The notes below the pieces were generated by a model. That model saw nothing but the letters and a program-made list of their open reading frames with translations. It ran no database searches and was not told where the DNA came from. Position numbers and translations under genes: made by a program. Shown piece after piece: positions 51,305 to 58,924 of a stretch of DNA of 64,000 bases; the first letter of the stretch is position 1; the number at the start of each line of letters is the position of its first letter. The DNA is from Clostridia bacterium (GTDB taxonomy: Bacteria > Bacillota > Clostridia > UMGS1883 > UMGS1540), in assembly GCA_017442155.1 (NCBI GenBank), contig JAFSAU010000051.1, forward strand, positions 1 through 64,000. Direction: 5' to 3'.

Positions 51305-52415
51305 TTTCTTTCTCTCCTTTTTTCCAATTCATATCGTGGTCATACAGCGCGTCCAGCACAGTAAGGGCTGTCACGGCTTCCATTACGGGTACGGCACGGG
51401 GAACGATGCAGGGGTCATGCCGTCCGGTAACAATAAGCGTCTCGGCCGTCTTTTTTGAAAGGCGGATGCTTTCCTGCTCCCGACCGATGGAGGGGGTGGG
51501 CTTTATCGCCGCCCGGAAGACGAGGGGCATCCCCGTGGTGATACCGCCTAAAGTGCCGCCACAGCGGTTAGTGCGGGTTTTCACTGTGCCGTCCGTATCG
51601 TAATAAAACGAATCATTATTTTCACTGCCGTACAGCTCTGCGGCGTCAAAGCCGTTTCCGAATGCAATGCCCCGTACCGCCGGCACACCAAAGACTGCCG
51701 CCGAAAGTCTGCCCTCCATACGGGAAAACATCGGGGTGCCAAGCCCGGCCGGAAGCCCGAAAACAGCGGTTTCAATGATGCCGCCCACGGAATCCGCATT
51801 TTGCCGTGCCCGGTCAATTTCTGCCTGCATTTTTTCGCCCTGCCCGTCATCCCAGACAGGGAAGGGCTTTTGGGCTATAGCGCGGAGTGCGGGCAAAGAA
51901 AGGGGCGTATAGTCGGGTACTTCTCCTTCCACGCCGTGAATGGCGCGGATATGGGAAAAAATTTCGATTCCCTTTTCTGCGAGCATTTGAAGCGCGATGC
52001 CGCCGGCAATGCAGAGAGGGGCCGTCAACCGGCCGGAAAAATGACCGCCGCCGCGCACGTCCTGAAAGCCGCCGTATTTCAGCTCTGCCGTAAGGTCCGC
52101 ATGACCGGGACGGGGCACATCCCGCAGGTTGTCATAATCGGAAGAGCGGGTGTTGGTATTCCGGATCACGGCCATAACGGGTGCACCCGTGGTCACGTTT
52201 TCCAAAAGCCCCGCCAGAAATTCCGGCGCATCGGCCTCCTTCCGCGTAGTAGAAAACCGGTTTTGCCCTGGGGCACGCCGCCCCATAAAGGCGGACAGGG
52301 CTTCCATATCTACCGGAAAGCCTGCCGGAAGCCCGTCGATAATTACGCCGATGGCGTCTGCGTGGGACTGCCCTGCCACAGAAATTCTGATATGCGTTCC
52401 AAAGGTACTGCTCAT
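51294..52415 (-). CDS. aroC: Chorismate synthase
   Basis: Forms chorismate from EPSP with reduced FMN as cofactor. The 373 residues show the family pattern: GQSHADAIGVIIDGLPAG at the start, the RRAPGQNRFST and RNTNTRSSDYDNLRDVPRPGHAD blocks, GGGHFSGRLTAPL, and NRCGGTLGGITTGMP. It overlaps pheA (downstream) by 11 bases and aroA (upstream) by four. Confidence 0.96.
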   Translation of the reverse strand: MSSTFGTHIRISVAGQSHADAIGVIIDGLPAGFPVDMEALSAFMGRRAPGQNRFSTTRKEADAPEFLAGLLENVTTGAPVMAVIRNTNTRSSDYDNLRDVPRPGHADLTAELKYGGFQDVRGGGHFSGRLTAPLCIAGGIALQMLAEKGIEIFSHIRAIHGVEGEVPDYTPLSLPALRAIAQKPFPVWDDGQGEKMQAEIDRARQNADSVGGIIETAVFGLPAGLGTPMFSRMEGRLSAAVFGVPAVRGIAFGNGFDAAELYGSENNDSFYYDTDGTVKTRTNRCGGTLGGITTGMPLVFRAAIKPTPSIGREQESIRLSKKTAETLIVTGRHDPCIVPRAVPVMEAVTALTVLDALYDHDMNWKKGEKENGK

Positions 52416-53686
52416 GGCGTTTCTCTCCTTTCAATCTGACCGCCTAAAGAGGTGAAATGGTCCCAGAAACCGGGATACGATTTATTGACAGCCTGTGCGC
52501 CGCGCACGGTGACCGTTTCACTGCAAAGCATGGATGCCACCGCCGCACTCATGGCAATGCGGTGGTCTCCGGCACTGTCCACCGTGCCGCCGGTGAGAGG
52601 CTTGCCACCCTGAACGACCAGACCGTCCTCCGTTTCCGTGATGCTTGCACCGAGGGCAGTGAGCATCGCCGAAACCGTAGATAGCCGGTCACTTTCTTTT
52701 ATCCGCAGCCGTCCGGCACCGTGGATGCGCGTTGTCCCTTCTGCCGCCGCGGCCGCCACGGCCAGGATAGGCACGAGGTCGGGAATCTGTGCCGCATCAA
52801 TCTCTATTCCTCGCATTGGTGCGCGCTGCGCAGAAAACGAACTGCCACATTGCTGTACGTTGGCTCCGAATTTTTTAAGAAGCTCCACAATCGCTCTGTC
52901 ACCTTGCAGAGAATCCGGATGCAGTCCACTACAGGTAATGCCTTCCCCCAGTGCCCCGGCCACCAGCCAGAAGGCGGCGTTGGACCAGTCACCCTCCACG
53001 GAGAGCAGCTCTGCTTCGGAAAAGGCGGGCGTCTGACCGCCGGGAATGATGTAGGTGTTATTTTCATATGTAAACTGTATGCCGCATTGCCGGAGAACGG
53101 CCTCCGTCATGGCAATATACCGTGCAGATTCGATTTTTCCTGTCAGCTGGAGAGAACTATCCTCGGGAAGGAGCGGGAGCGCAAACAAAAGACCGCTGAT
53201 AAACTGGGAGGAAATATCTGCGGGGAGAGTGTAGCTTCCACCCCGGAGCTGTCCGCCGGTGGCAATCACGTTTTCTGACTCCCAGGAAAGCATCATACCG
53301 TGCGCCTCCAGCGTTTCCCAGAGAGGAGAGAGAGGCCGCTGCGGTAGTCTTCCGGCAAGAACGAGCCGCGCGCTTTTGCCAAGCGCACCCACCACCGGCA
53401 GAAGAAACCGGAGCGTAGAGCCGCTTTCGCCGCAGTCCAGCACAGCAACGCTGTCTTTTTTAGCAGACGGACACACCGAAAAACCTTCCGGTGTCCGGTT
53501 GATCCGGAACCCGAGGGCCGAAAGGCACCGGGCCGTGGCATCAATATCCTCGGAAGAGGTGTTGCATCTGAGGGATACCGGGCTACATGAAAGAGCCGCA
53601 CAAATCAGCAGACGGTGCGCCTGGGATTTGGAGGCAATGCTTTCCACACTGCCCCGAAGCCGCCGGGGCGTAATTTTTACTTCCAT
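52412..53686 (-). CDS. aroA: 3-phosphoshikimate 1-carboxyvinyltransferase (EPSP synthase)
   Basis: Transfers enolpyruvate from PEP to shikimate-3-phosphate. The 424 residues fit the family, with SKSQAHRLLICAAL at the N-terminus carrying the conserved Lys, DCGESGSTLRFLLPV near 84, where the usual Asn-Ala-Gly-Thr of plant and enteric enzymes is replaced by Glu-Ser-Gly-Ser, and RIKESDRL near 330. The GESGS form is that of class-variant enzymes from Gram-positives. Starts five bases after the aroB stop. Confidence 0.94.
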   Translation of the reverse strand: MEVKITPRRLRGSVESIASKSQAHRLLICAALSCSPVSLRCNTSSEDIDATARCLSALGFRINRTPEGFSVCPSAKKDSVAVLDCGESGSTLRFLLPVVGALGKSARLVLAGRLPQRPLSPLWETLEAHGMMLSWESENVIATGGQLRGGSYTLPADISSQFISGLLFALPLLPEDSSLQLTGKIESARYIAMTEAVLRQCGIQFTYENNTYIIPGGQTPAFSEAELLSVEGDWSNAAFWLVAGALGEGITCSGLHPDSLQGDRAIVELLKKFGANVQQCGSSFSAQRAPMRGIEIDAAQIPDLVPILAVAAAAAEGTTRIHGAGRLRIKESDRLSTVSAMLTALGASITETEDGLVVQGGKPLTGGTVDSAGDHRIAMSAAVASMLCSETVTVRGAQAVNKSYPGFWDHFTSLGGQIERRETP

Positions 53687-53690
53687 ATGC

Positions 53691-54746
53691 TCACTCCATT
53701 CCTTTTTTTAAAAACGGCAGAAGGTCCGGTACCGGCAGGGGATACAGCACGCACTTCCCAATCGTTTCCGGCACCACCAGTGTCACCGTATTCCCTTTGC
53801 GTTTTTTGTCAGACAGCATGGCATCGTACAGTGTCTGGGGTGCGTATTCCGTTTTCGTCGGCAAGCCGAAAGCAGTACAGACCTGTTCGATTTCCGCGGC
53901 AACCGCGCCATCACAAAGTCCGGCCTCGGCCGCACTTTTTGCCATGATGACCATTCCGATGGCTACGGCACTCCCGTGTGAGAGGGCAAAATGACTGTTT
54001 TTTTCAATGGCGTGGCCGAAGGTGTGACCGAAATTTAAAAGCTGGCGGAGCCCGGTGTCAAATTCATCTTCGTTTACAATCCGGCTTTTCATTTCAATAC
54101 ATTCCGCAATCACCTGCACCCGGTCAAACAGCAGTCCATTTTCTTTTAGATGTGCAAACAGGGAGGCACTGCCCAAAACGCCGTATTTGATTACCTCGGC
54201 ACAGCCGTCGGCAAATGTGGCATCCGGGAGGGTTTTCAAAACCAGGGGGTCACAGAGGACTGTTTTCGGCTGATAGAAGGCCCCGGCCAGATTTTTCCCG
54301 GCACGGAGGTCGATGGCTGTTTTGCCGCCCACGGAGGAATCCACCATCGCAAGGAGCGTTGTGGGAATCTGCACAAAATCTACGCCCCGGAGAAACGTGG
54401 CCGCCGCAAAGCCGGCTAAATCTCCGACAACACCGCCGCCGAGGGCGATAATAAGGTCACTTCGTGTCAGATGGTTTTCGGCCAGAAATTCAAGAAGTGC
54501 AACATAATTTTCCGCATTTTTTGACGATTCCCCATGGGGAAGCACGAATTTGACGGTGCGGATGCCGGCTTCGGTGAGATGGGCTGTAAGGGCAGTTCCG
54601 TACAGCGCGTCTACCGTGTCATCCGTCACAATGGCGGCGTAGCGGTTCTCCGAGTAGGGTGCAATATAGTCTGCCGCTTTTTCGAGACAGCCCGCTTCGA
54701 GCACTACGTCGTAGGGCCGGGAGGCGGCTACATGAATTTTTTTCAT
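53691..54746 (-). CDS. aroB: 3-dehydroquinate synthase
   Basis: NAD- and metal-dependent cyclisation of DAHP to 3-dehydroquinate, second step of the pathway. The 351 residues contain LPHGESSKN near 70, the nucleotide motif GGGVVGDLAGFAAATFLRG, QIPTTLLAMVDSSVGGKTAID, the metal-binding Glu in GCAEVIKYG, and FGHTFGHAIE with the metal His. Its ATG overlaps the tyrA stop by four bases. Confidence 0.96.
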   Translation of the reverse strand: MKKIHVAASRPYDVVLEAGCLEKAADYIAPYSENRYAAIVTDDTVDALYGTALTAHLTEAGIRTVKFVLPHGESSKNAENYVALLEFLAENHLTRSDLIIALGGGVVGDLAGFAAATFLRGVDFVQIPTTLLAMVDSSVGGKTAIDLRAGKNLAGAFYQPKTVLCDPLVLKTLPDATFADGCAEVIKYGVLGSASLFAHLKENGLLFDRVQVIAECIEMKSRIVNEDEFDTGLRQLLNFGHTFGHAIEKNSHFALSHGSAVAIGMVIMAKSAAEAGLCDGAVAAEIEQVCTAFGLPTKTEYAPQTLYDAMLSDKKRKGNTVTLVVPETIGKCVLYPLPVPDLLPFLKKGME

Positions 54747-55573
54747 CCGTCAATCTCTCCTTTTATCCGCCGTCCGTCGTCTAATAGCTGCCAGAGCTTT
54801 TCGGCGTCTTCGCTTGAAAGGGCATCGCGGTATTCCCGGATGTGGTGCAGAATCCCGTCCAGTTCCTCTAAAAGATGTGTCCGGTTTTCCAGAAACAGCT
54901 CCGTCCACATGTCCGGATTCAGCCAGGCCACGCGGGTGAGGTCTTTATAGCTTCCGGCCGAAAGCCCTTTGTGCATTTTTGCTTCCGGCGATTTTACATA
55001 GGCGTTGGAAACAACGTGGGCCAGCTGGGAGGTAAAGGCAATCCGCTTGTCATGACTGTCTGCATCCGTGACGGAAAAAGAGCCGAATTCCAGTGGAGAA
55101 AGCACCTTTTTAATACTGTCCAGGAGGGCCATATCGTCATACACCGGCGGAACAATGACCATCGGTGCCCCCCGGAACATATCGCTCCGGCTGTACTTAA
55201 AGCCGGAATTGTGCGTGCCGGCCATGGGATGACCGCCCACATACAGAAATCCGTGCTTCTCTGCCAGTGCAAAGCCGGCGTCGCACACCCTCTTTTTTGT
55301 GCCGCAGAAATCAATTACAAACCCTTTTTTCGGAAATGCCGCGGCGTTTTCTTCCATATATTCAATTACGGCTCCGGGATACAGGCACAAAAGTACCAGG
55401 TCGCATTCTGCCAGGTCCGCCGTGGCCAGCGGCCCGTCCACGGCACCGCAGAGAATGGCGTAATCCAGCATTACCCGGTCCCGGTCGGTCGCCAGAACGG
55501 TGTGCCCGGCTTCTTTATAGGCCCGTGCGGCACTGCCGCCGATAAGACCGAGACCAACAATTCCTACTTGCAT
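54743..55573 (-). CDS. tyrA: Prephenate dehydrogenase
   Basis: Oxidative decarboxylation of prephenate to 4-hydroxyphenylpyruvate, the Tyr branch. The 276-residue protein has the Rossmann motif GLGLIGGSAARAY at the N-terminus, the catalytic His region in GGHPMAGTHNSGFKYS near 130 and the C-terminal helical domain. It has no mutase or ACT domain, so Tyr feedback would have to act on the core enzyme or through the leader attenuator. It is second in the operon, 20 bases behind the DAHP synthase. Confidence 0.93.
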   Translation of the reverse strand: MQVGIVGLGLIGGSAARAYKEAGHTVLATDRDRVMLDYAILCGAVDGPLATADLAECDLVLLCLYPGAVIEYMEENAAAFPKKGFVIDFCGTKKRVCDAGFALAEKHGFLYVGGHPMAGTHNSGFKYSRSDMFRGAPMVIVPPVYDDMALLDSIKKVLSPLEFGSFSVTDADSHDKRIAFTSQLAHVVSNAYVKSPEAKMHKGLSAGSYKDLTRVAWLNPDMWTELFLENRTHLLEELDGILHHIREYRDALSSEDAEKLWQLLDDGRRIKGEIDG

Positions 55574-55593
55574 ACTTTCACTTCCTTATATAG

Positions 55594-56592
55594 TTACAGA
55601 ATTTCACGAAGCTTTCCGATTTTGCCTGCAAGATGCGCAAAAGCGTCCGGGGTCAGTGACTGTGCCCCGTCGCAGAGGGCATGAGCCGGGTCGTTATGCA
55701 CCTCTATCATCAGGCCGTCGGCACCGGCGGCTACGGAAGCCATTGCCATCGGCTCCACCAGGCGGGATTTGCCCGTGGCATGGCTGGGGTCTGCAATCAC
55801 CGGCAGGTGAGACAGCTCATGCAGAAGCGGAATCGCAGAAATATCCATTGTATTTCTCGTATAGGTTTCATAGGTGCGGATGCCGCGTTCGCAAAGGATG
55901 ATGTTGCCGTTTCCTTCGCTCATAATATATTCGGCACTCATCAGAAATTCCTTCAGGGTGTTGGCAAGCCCGCGCTTTAAGAGAATGGGCTTCTTCGTTT
56001 TTCCCAGCTCCTTTAAAAGCTCGAAGTTCTGCATGTTCCGGGCACCTACCTGAATCACGTCCACCTCTTCAAAGAGGGGGAGATGGTTTGCATTCATAAT
56101 TTCGGTGACAATGGGCATTCCGGTTGCCTTTTTGGCTTCCAGCAGGTATTCAATGCCGTCAGCCTTCAGCCCCTGAAAATCATAGGGGGAGGTGCGGGGC
56201 TTGAAAGCACCGCCGCGCAGCAGCGTGGCACCCGCAGCCTTTACACTTTCCGCTACGGCAATCATCTGCTCCCGGGATTCCACCGAGCAGGGGCCGGCGA
56301 TAATGGCAAAGTTACCGCCGCCGATTTTCACATCGCCCACTTCCACCACAGTGTCCTCCGGGTGGAAGGTGCGGTTGCACTGCTTGAAGGGGTCGGACAC
56401 CCGCTTCACAGTGTCCACAATGGCAAGGCTGTCGAGAAGCTCCATGTCAATTTTAGAGGTGTCTCCCACAAGCCCCAGCACGGTATAGTCCACACCGTAG
56501 GAGGCATGGACCTCCACGCCCTGTTCCTCAATCCAGTGGGTCAGATGGTCAATTTGCTCCTGGGTGGTGTTCTTTTTGATAACGGCAATCAT
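55594..56592 (-). CDS. aroF: 3-deoxy-7-phosphoheptulonate (DAHP) synthase, type I-beta
   Basis: Condenses PEP and erythrose-4-phosphate, the committed entry to the pathway. The 332 residues are of the Thermotoga/Bacillus type: an N-terminal ferredoxin-like regulatory domain of about 70 residues (MIAVIKKNT...), then the barrel with [13 protein letters not shown] near 101, [17 protein letters not shown] and DPSHATGK near 265. The regulatory domain in this class can bind Tyr or Phe. It is the first structural gene after the leader; GGAGGAGG precedes the ATG. Confidence 0.95.
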   Translation of the reverse strand: MIAVIKKNTTQEQIDHLTHWIEEQGVEVHASYGVDYTVLGLVGDTSKIDMELLDSLAIVDTVKRVSDPFKQCNRTFHPEDTVVEVGDVKIGGGNFAIIAGPCSVESREQMIAVAESVKAAGATLLRGGAFKPRTSPYDFQGLKADGIEYLLEAKKATGMPIVTEIMNANHLPLFEEVDVIQVGARNMQNFELLKELGKTKKPILLKRGLANTLKEFLMSAEYIMSEGNGNIILCERGIRTYETYTRNTMDISAIPLLHELSHLPVIADPSHATGKSRLVEPMAMASVAAGADGLMIEVHNDPAHALCDGAQSLTPDAFAHLAGKIGKLREIL

Positions 56593-56620
56593 TTCGTATT
56601 CCTCCTCCGTTTTAATTCGT

Positions 56621-56654
56621 AAAAAAAGGCTGCACAGAGGGTTTCTGTGCAGCC
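56621..56654 (-). terminator. Attenuator terminator of the aromatic operon
   Basis: On the minus strand GGCTGCACAGA and TCTGTGCAGCC (56654-56644 and 56638-56628) form a perfect 11-bp stem with a 5-base loop and are followed by seven T. It stands between the leader peptide and aroF, where it would block the whole operon unless an upstream structure prevents it. Confidence 0.9.
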
Positions 56655-56681
56655 GGATTTACGACTTTGCGGGCTTAAAAC

Positions 56682-56777
56682 TTACGCCATGCTGTCTGCA
56701 ACACAAAAATCCCTTACTTCGCGGTTTCTAAAGTAAAAGTAAAAGAAATATTCGTATGCAAACGTATTTTTATGCAT
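56682..56777 (-). CDS. Phe/Tyr-rich leader peptide of the aromatic operon
   Basis: A 31-codon frame from ATG 56777 to TAA 56682. Residues 6-16 read FAYEYFFYFYF: nine of eleven are Phe or Tyr, far beyond chance. GGAAGGG lies about ten bases before the ATG. The stop is 28 bases before the terminator stem. Bases 56713-56696 (codons 21-28 of the peptide) can pair with the first arm of the terminator through CTGCA, CA, AAA and CCC segments, giving an antiterminator. Low Phe- or Tyr-tRNA would stall the ribosome at codons 6-16 and leave that segment free; normal translation to the stop would cover it and let the terminator form. Confidence 0.85.
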   Translation of the reverse strand: MHKNTFAYEYFFYFYFRNREVRDFCVADSMA

Positions 56778-56811
56778 GAAACGTTGCCCTTCCTGTATTT
56801 TTATTACATTC

Positions 56812-56840
56812 AGTATACACCCTGCAGTCGGGTTTGTCAA
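56812..56840 (-). promoter_or_regulatory. Promoter of the aromatic operon
   Basis: Minus strand TTGACA (56840-56835) and TATACT (56817-56812), 17-base spacer. Transcription would begin near 56805, about 28 bases before the leader ATG. It is divergent from the promoter at 56873. Confidence 0.9.
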
Positions 56841-56872
56841 GTGTTTTTTAGAAAAAATAAAAATTTTTTTGG

Positions 56873-56901
56873 TTGACAGCGCACGCCGCCCATAGTATAA
56901 T
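56873..56901 (+). promoter_or_regulatory. Promoter for the stalk-domain/parvulin gene
   Basis: TTGACA (56873-56878) and TATAAT (56896-56901), 17-base spacer, 34 bases before the ATG. Confidence 0.88.
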
Positions 56902-56934
56902 AAAAGTATATTTTTTTAAAGGAGACAAACCAGT

Positions 56935-58149
56935 ATGAAAAAACGAATCGGTATACTTTTATGCGCCGCCCTTTTAGGGATACAGGCCTCGGCCGCAGTG
57001 GTGGATTTCCAGGTGGAAAACACAAGCTTTCGGGTTCAGAACGAGGGGGAAGTCACAGACAAAACGCTGGAGGCCGCGCCCTTTGTGAATGACCGGTGGC
57101 GTACCATGGTGCCTGTCCGCGCTATTTCGGAGGCCTTCGGGGCCACGGTGGACTGGAACGGTACACTCCGGGAAGTGATAGTCCGCCTCGGTGGGGTGGA
57201 AATCCGTTTGTATGTGGACAGTACGGAAGCCCTTGTCGGCGGCGAAAAGGTCACACTGGACTGTGCCCCCGTCATTGTGGAGGGCAGAACATTTGTGCCG
57301 CTCCGGTTTGTGAGCGAGGCTCTTTCCTGCAACGTAAACTATGCGGCGGCATCCCGGCATATTGTGATTGACGACACGGAAACGGTGCTCCGGTGCGGAG
57401 ACACCACCTTCTCCTTCGCGGAGCTGGAGACGCTGTACGCCATGTTTCTGGAAGCAAACCGGCCGATGGCAGAAATGTACGGTATGGACGAGACGGCACT
57501 GCAGTCAGCCTGCCTGCAGACAGCAGTGGAAACGGCAACAAAGTATGCCTGGATAAAAACTGCCTTTCCTGCCGCACTTAGTGAATCCTCCCTGCAGGAA
57601 ATTCTGTATTCTGCCGAAAGGGATGGCCTTACAGTGCCTTTGACGGGTATGCGGGATGTTTTGTACGAGAAGCTGTACTATTCCGGCGGGGAAGCGGCGG
57701 CATCTTATATAGAGGAAAGCGCGGACCTGGAAAGTGTGTATACGGCCCGGTACACTTGCGCCAAGCACATTTTAGTGGAAGAGGAAGAAACGGCGAAAGC
57801 GGTTTATGAAAAGGCTGTGGGCGGAGCGGATTTCGATGCGCTGGTTGCCGAGTATAACACGGACCCGGGTATGGAACAAAATCCCAATGGCTATGTATTC
57901 ACTTTCGGCGAAATGGTACCGGAATTTGAAACGGCGGCCTTTGCCGCGGCAGAAAACACGGTTACGGAGCCGGTACAGACGGCCTATGGCTATCACATTA
58001 TCCGCAGAGAAGCTCTGCCTGCTTTTTCGGAAGAAATAAAGGTCCGGGTTATCAACGTTTTGATAAACCAGACCCTGGAACAAACGGCCGCACCCACCCA
58101 GCTCATTGACACCGCTGCGCTGGCGGCACGGCTTGGAATCAGTGAATAA
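56935..58149 (+). CDS. Secreted stalk-domain protein fused to parvulin-type peptidyl-prolyl isomerase
   Basis: A 404-residue exported protein: signal peptide (1-21), a copper-amine-oxidase-N-like stalk domain (about 50-142) with MVPVRAISEAFGATVDW and FVPLRFVSEALSCNV, a helical chaperone-like middle (about 150-270), and a C-terminal parvulin domain (about 275-375) with AKHILVEEEETA, GYVFTFGEMVPEFETAAFA and TAYGYHIIRRE. It resembles PrsA/SurA foldases but lacks a lipobox and would be held by the stalk domain instead. The last 11 bases overlap the convergent thiT gene. Confidence 0.85.
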   Translation: MKKRIGILLCAALLGIQASAAVVDFQVENTSFRVQNEGEVTDKTLEAAPFVNDRWRTMVPVRAISEAFGATVDWNGTLREVIVRLGGVEIRLYVDSTEALVGGEKVTLDCAPVIVEGRTFVPLRFVSEALSCNVNYAAASRHIVIDDTETVLRCGDTTFSFAELETLYAMFLEANRPMAEMYGMDETALQSACLQTAVETATKYAWIKTAFPAALSESSLQEILYSAERDGLTVPLTGMRDVLYEKLYYSGGEAAASYIEESADLESVYTARYTCAKHILVEEEETAKAVYEKAVGGADFDALVAEYNTDPGMEQNPNGYVFTFGEMVPEFETAAFAAAENTVTEPVQTAYGYHIIRREALPAFSEEIKVRVINVLINQTLEQTAAPTQLIDTAALAARLGISE

Positions 58150-58687
58150 GTGTTTCCTTTATAATCCATTTTGCAACGAAGACCGAGAGGACTGCGGTTA
58201 TAATCAGTTCAAACAGCATGTAGCTTCCATTATAAAGGAAGGAATACCATGCCGCACCGACGCCCTCCCAGGCATAGACGCTCCAGATGAGGATTCCGGA
58301 GAGAAAATGACAGAGGAAGCGGAATGCAATGGCTACTATGGCGGCTACAGGTACGGCAAAGGCTTTTTTCGGCAGAAGGCGGTAGATGCCGCCGGCAAGC
58401 CCCAGACCGCCAAAGGCCAGTACATAGTCAAGAAGAATAACGAGACAATAGGAAGCTGCATCCGCCACAGGCGGAGCCGGTATGCCGGTGAGCAGCATAT
58501 TCAGTGCAGCATACACAAGACCCGATAAAATGCCCCAGCGCATCCCGTACAGGAGTGCGACTGTGATAACCGGCAGCATAGAGCCTAAAGTCACACTGCC
58601 CCCGAAGGGTGCATCAAACAGGCGAATCAGCGAAAGTACAACGGAAAGGGCCAGCATAACCCCTGTGACGGTGAGTTTCTTTGTCAT
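58139..58687 (-). CDS. thiT: Thiamine ECF transporter S component
   Basis: ThiT binds thiamine in the membrane and is energised by the shared ECF module. The 182-residue protein has about six helices; TGVMLALSVVLSLIRLF at the N-terminus, FGGSVTLGSMLPVITVALLYGMRWGILSG typical of ThiT (split here by helix), and FRFLCHFLSGILIW later. The ATG at 58687 follows AGGAG. Placement under a TPP riboswitch fixes the substrate as thiamine. Confidence 0.93.
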   Translation of the reverse strand: MTKKLTVTGVMLALSVVLSLIRLFDAPFGGSVTLGSMLPVITVALLYGMRWGILSGLVYAALNMLLTGIPAPPVADAASYCLVILLDYVLAFGGLGLAGGIYRLLPKKAFAVPVAAIVAIAFRFLCHFLSGILIWSVYAWEGVGAAWYSFLYNGSYMLFELIITAVLSVFVAKWIIKETLIH

Positions 58688-58714
58688 GTAAAAATCTCCT
58701 TGTTTACTGTAAAT

Positions 58715-58736
58715 AAAAAGGCTTCCCGAAGGAAGC
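58715..58736 (-). terminator. TPP-riboswitch-controlled terminator
   Basis: GCTTCC-TTCG-GGAAGC hairpin (58736-58721) followed on the minus strand by CTTTTT, placed between the riboswitch and thiT. Confidence 0.85.
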
Positions 58737-58747
58737 ATAAGAGCCGA

Positions 58748-58841
58748 TATACTCCCTACGTTGGTATTACCCAAATCAGGTTAACGGGTCGGAACCTTTG
58801 TCCCCTCTCAGCCGCTTCGGCTCCCCGGATTTATGAGTATA
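58748..58841 (-). ncRNA. TPP riboswitch (THI element)
   Basis: Minus strand shows the conserved blocks GGGGAGC, GCTGAGAG, ACCTGATTTGGGTAATACCA and ACGTAGGGA, closed by the stem GAGTATA/TATACTC turned on this strand. It controls thiT through the terminator at 58715-58736. Confidence 0.96.
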
Positions 58842-58869
58842 TTGTAGCATGGACAGAAAAATTTGTCAA
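58841..58869 (-). promoter_or_regulatory. Promoter for the TPP riboswitch-thiT transcript
   Basis: Minus strand TTGACA (58869-58864) and TACAAT (58846-58841), 17-base spacer, directly before the riboswitch. Confidence 0.85.
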
Positions 58870-58924
58870 GGGTTTTTCTACAACTTTATTTTCTGCGGAA
58901 ATGCAGCGATACGGAGGTAAATGA

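Noticed and set aside
56593-56812. T-box leader before the aromatic operon
   Set aside because: No T-box consensus sequence or specifier stem is present; the leader frame rich in Phe and Tyr explains the terminator better.
58106-58528. Plus-strand frame of 140 codons over thiT
   Set aside because: Shadow of thiT, which is supported by hydrophobic helices and the TPP riboswitch.
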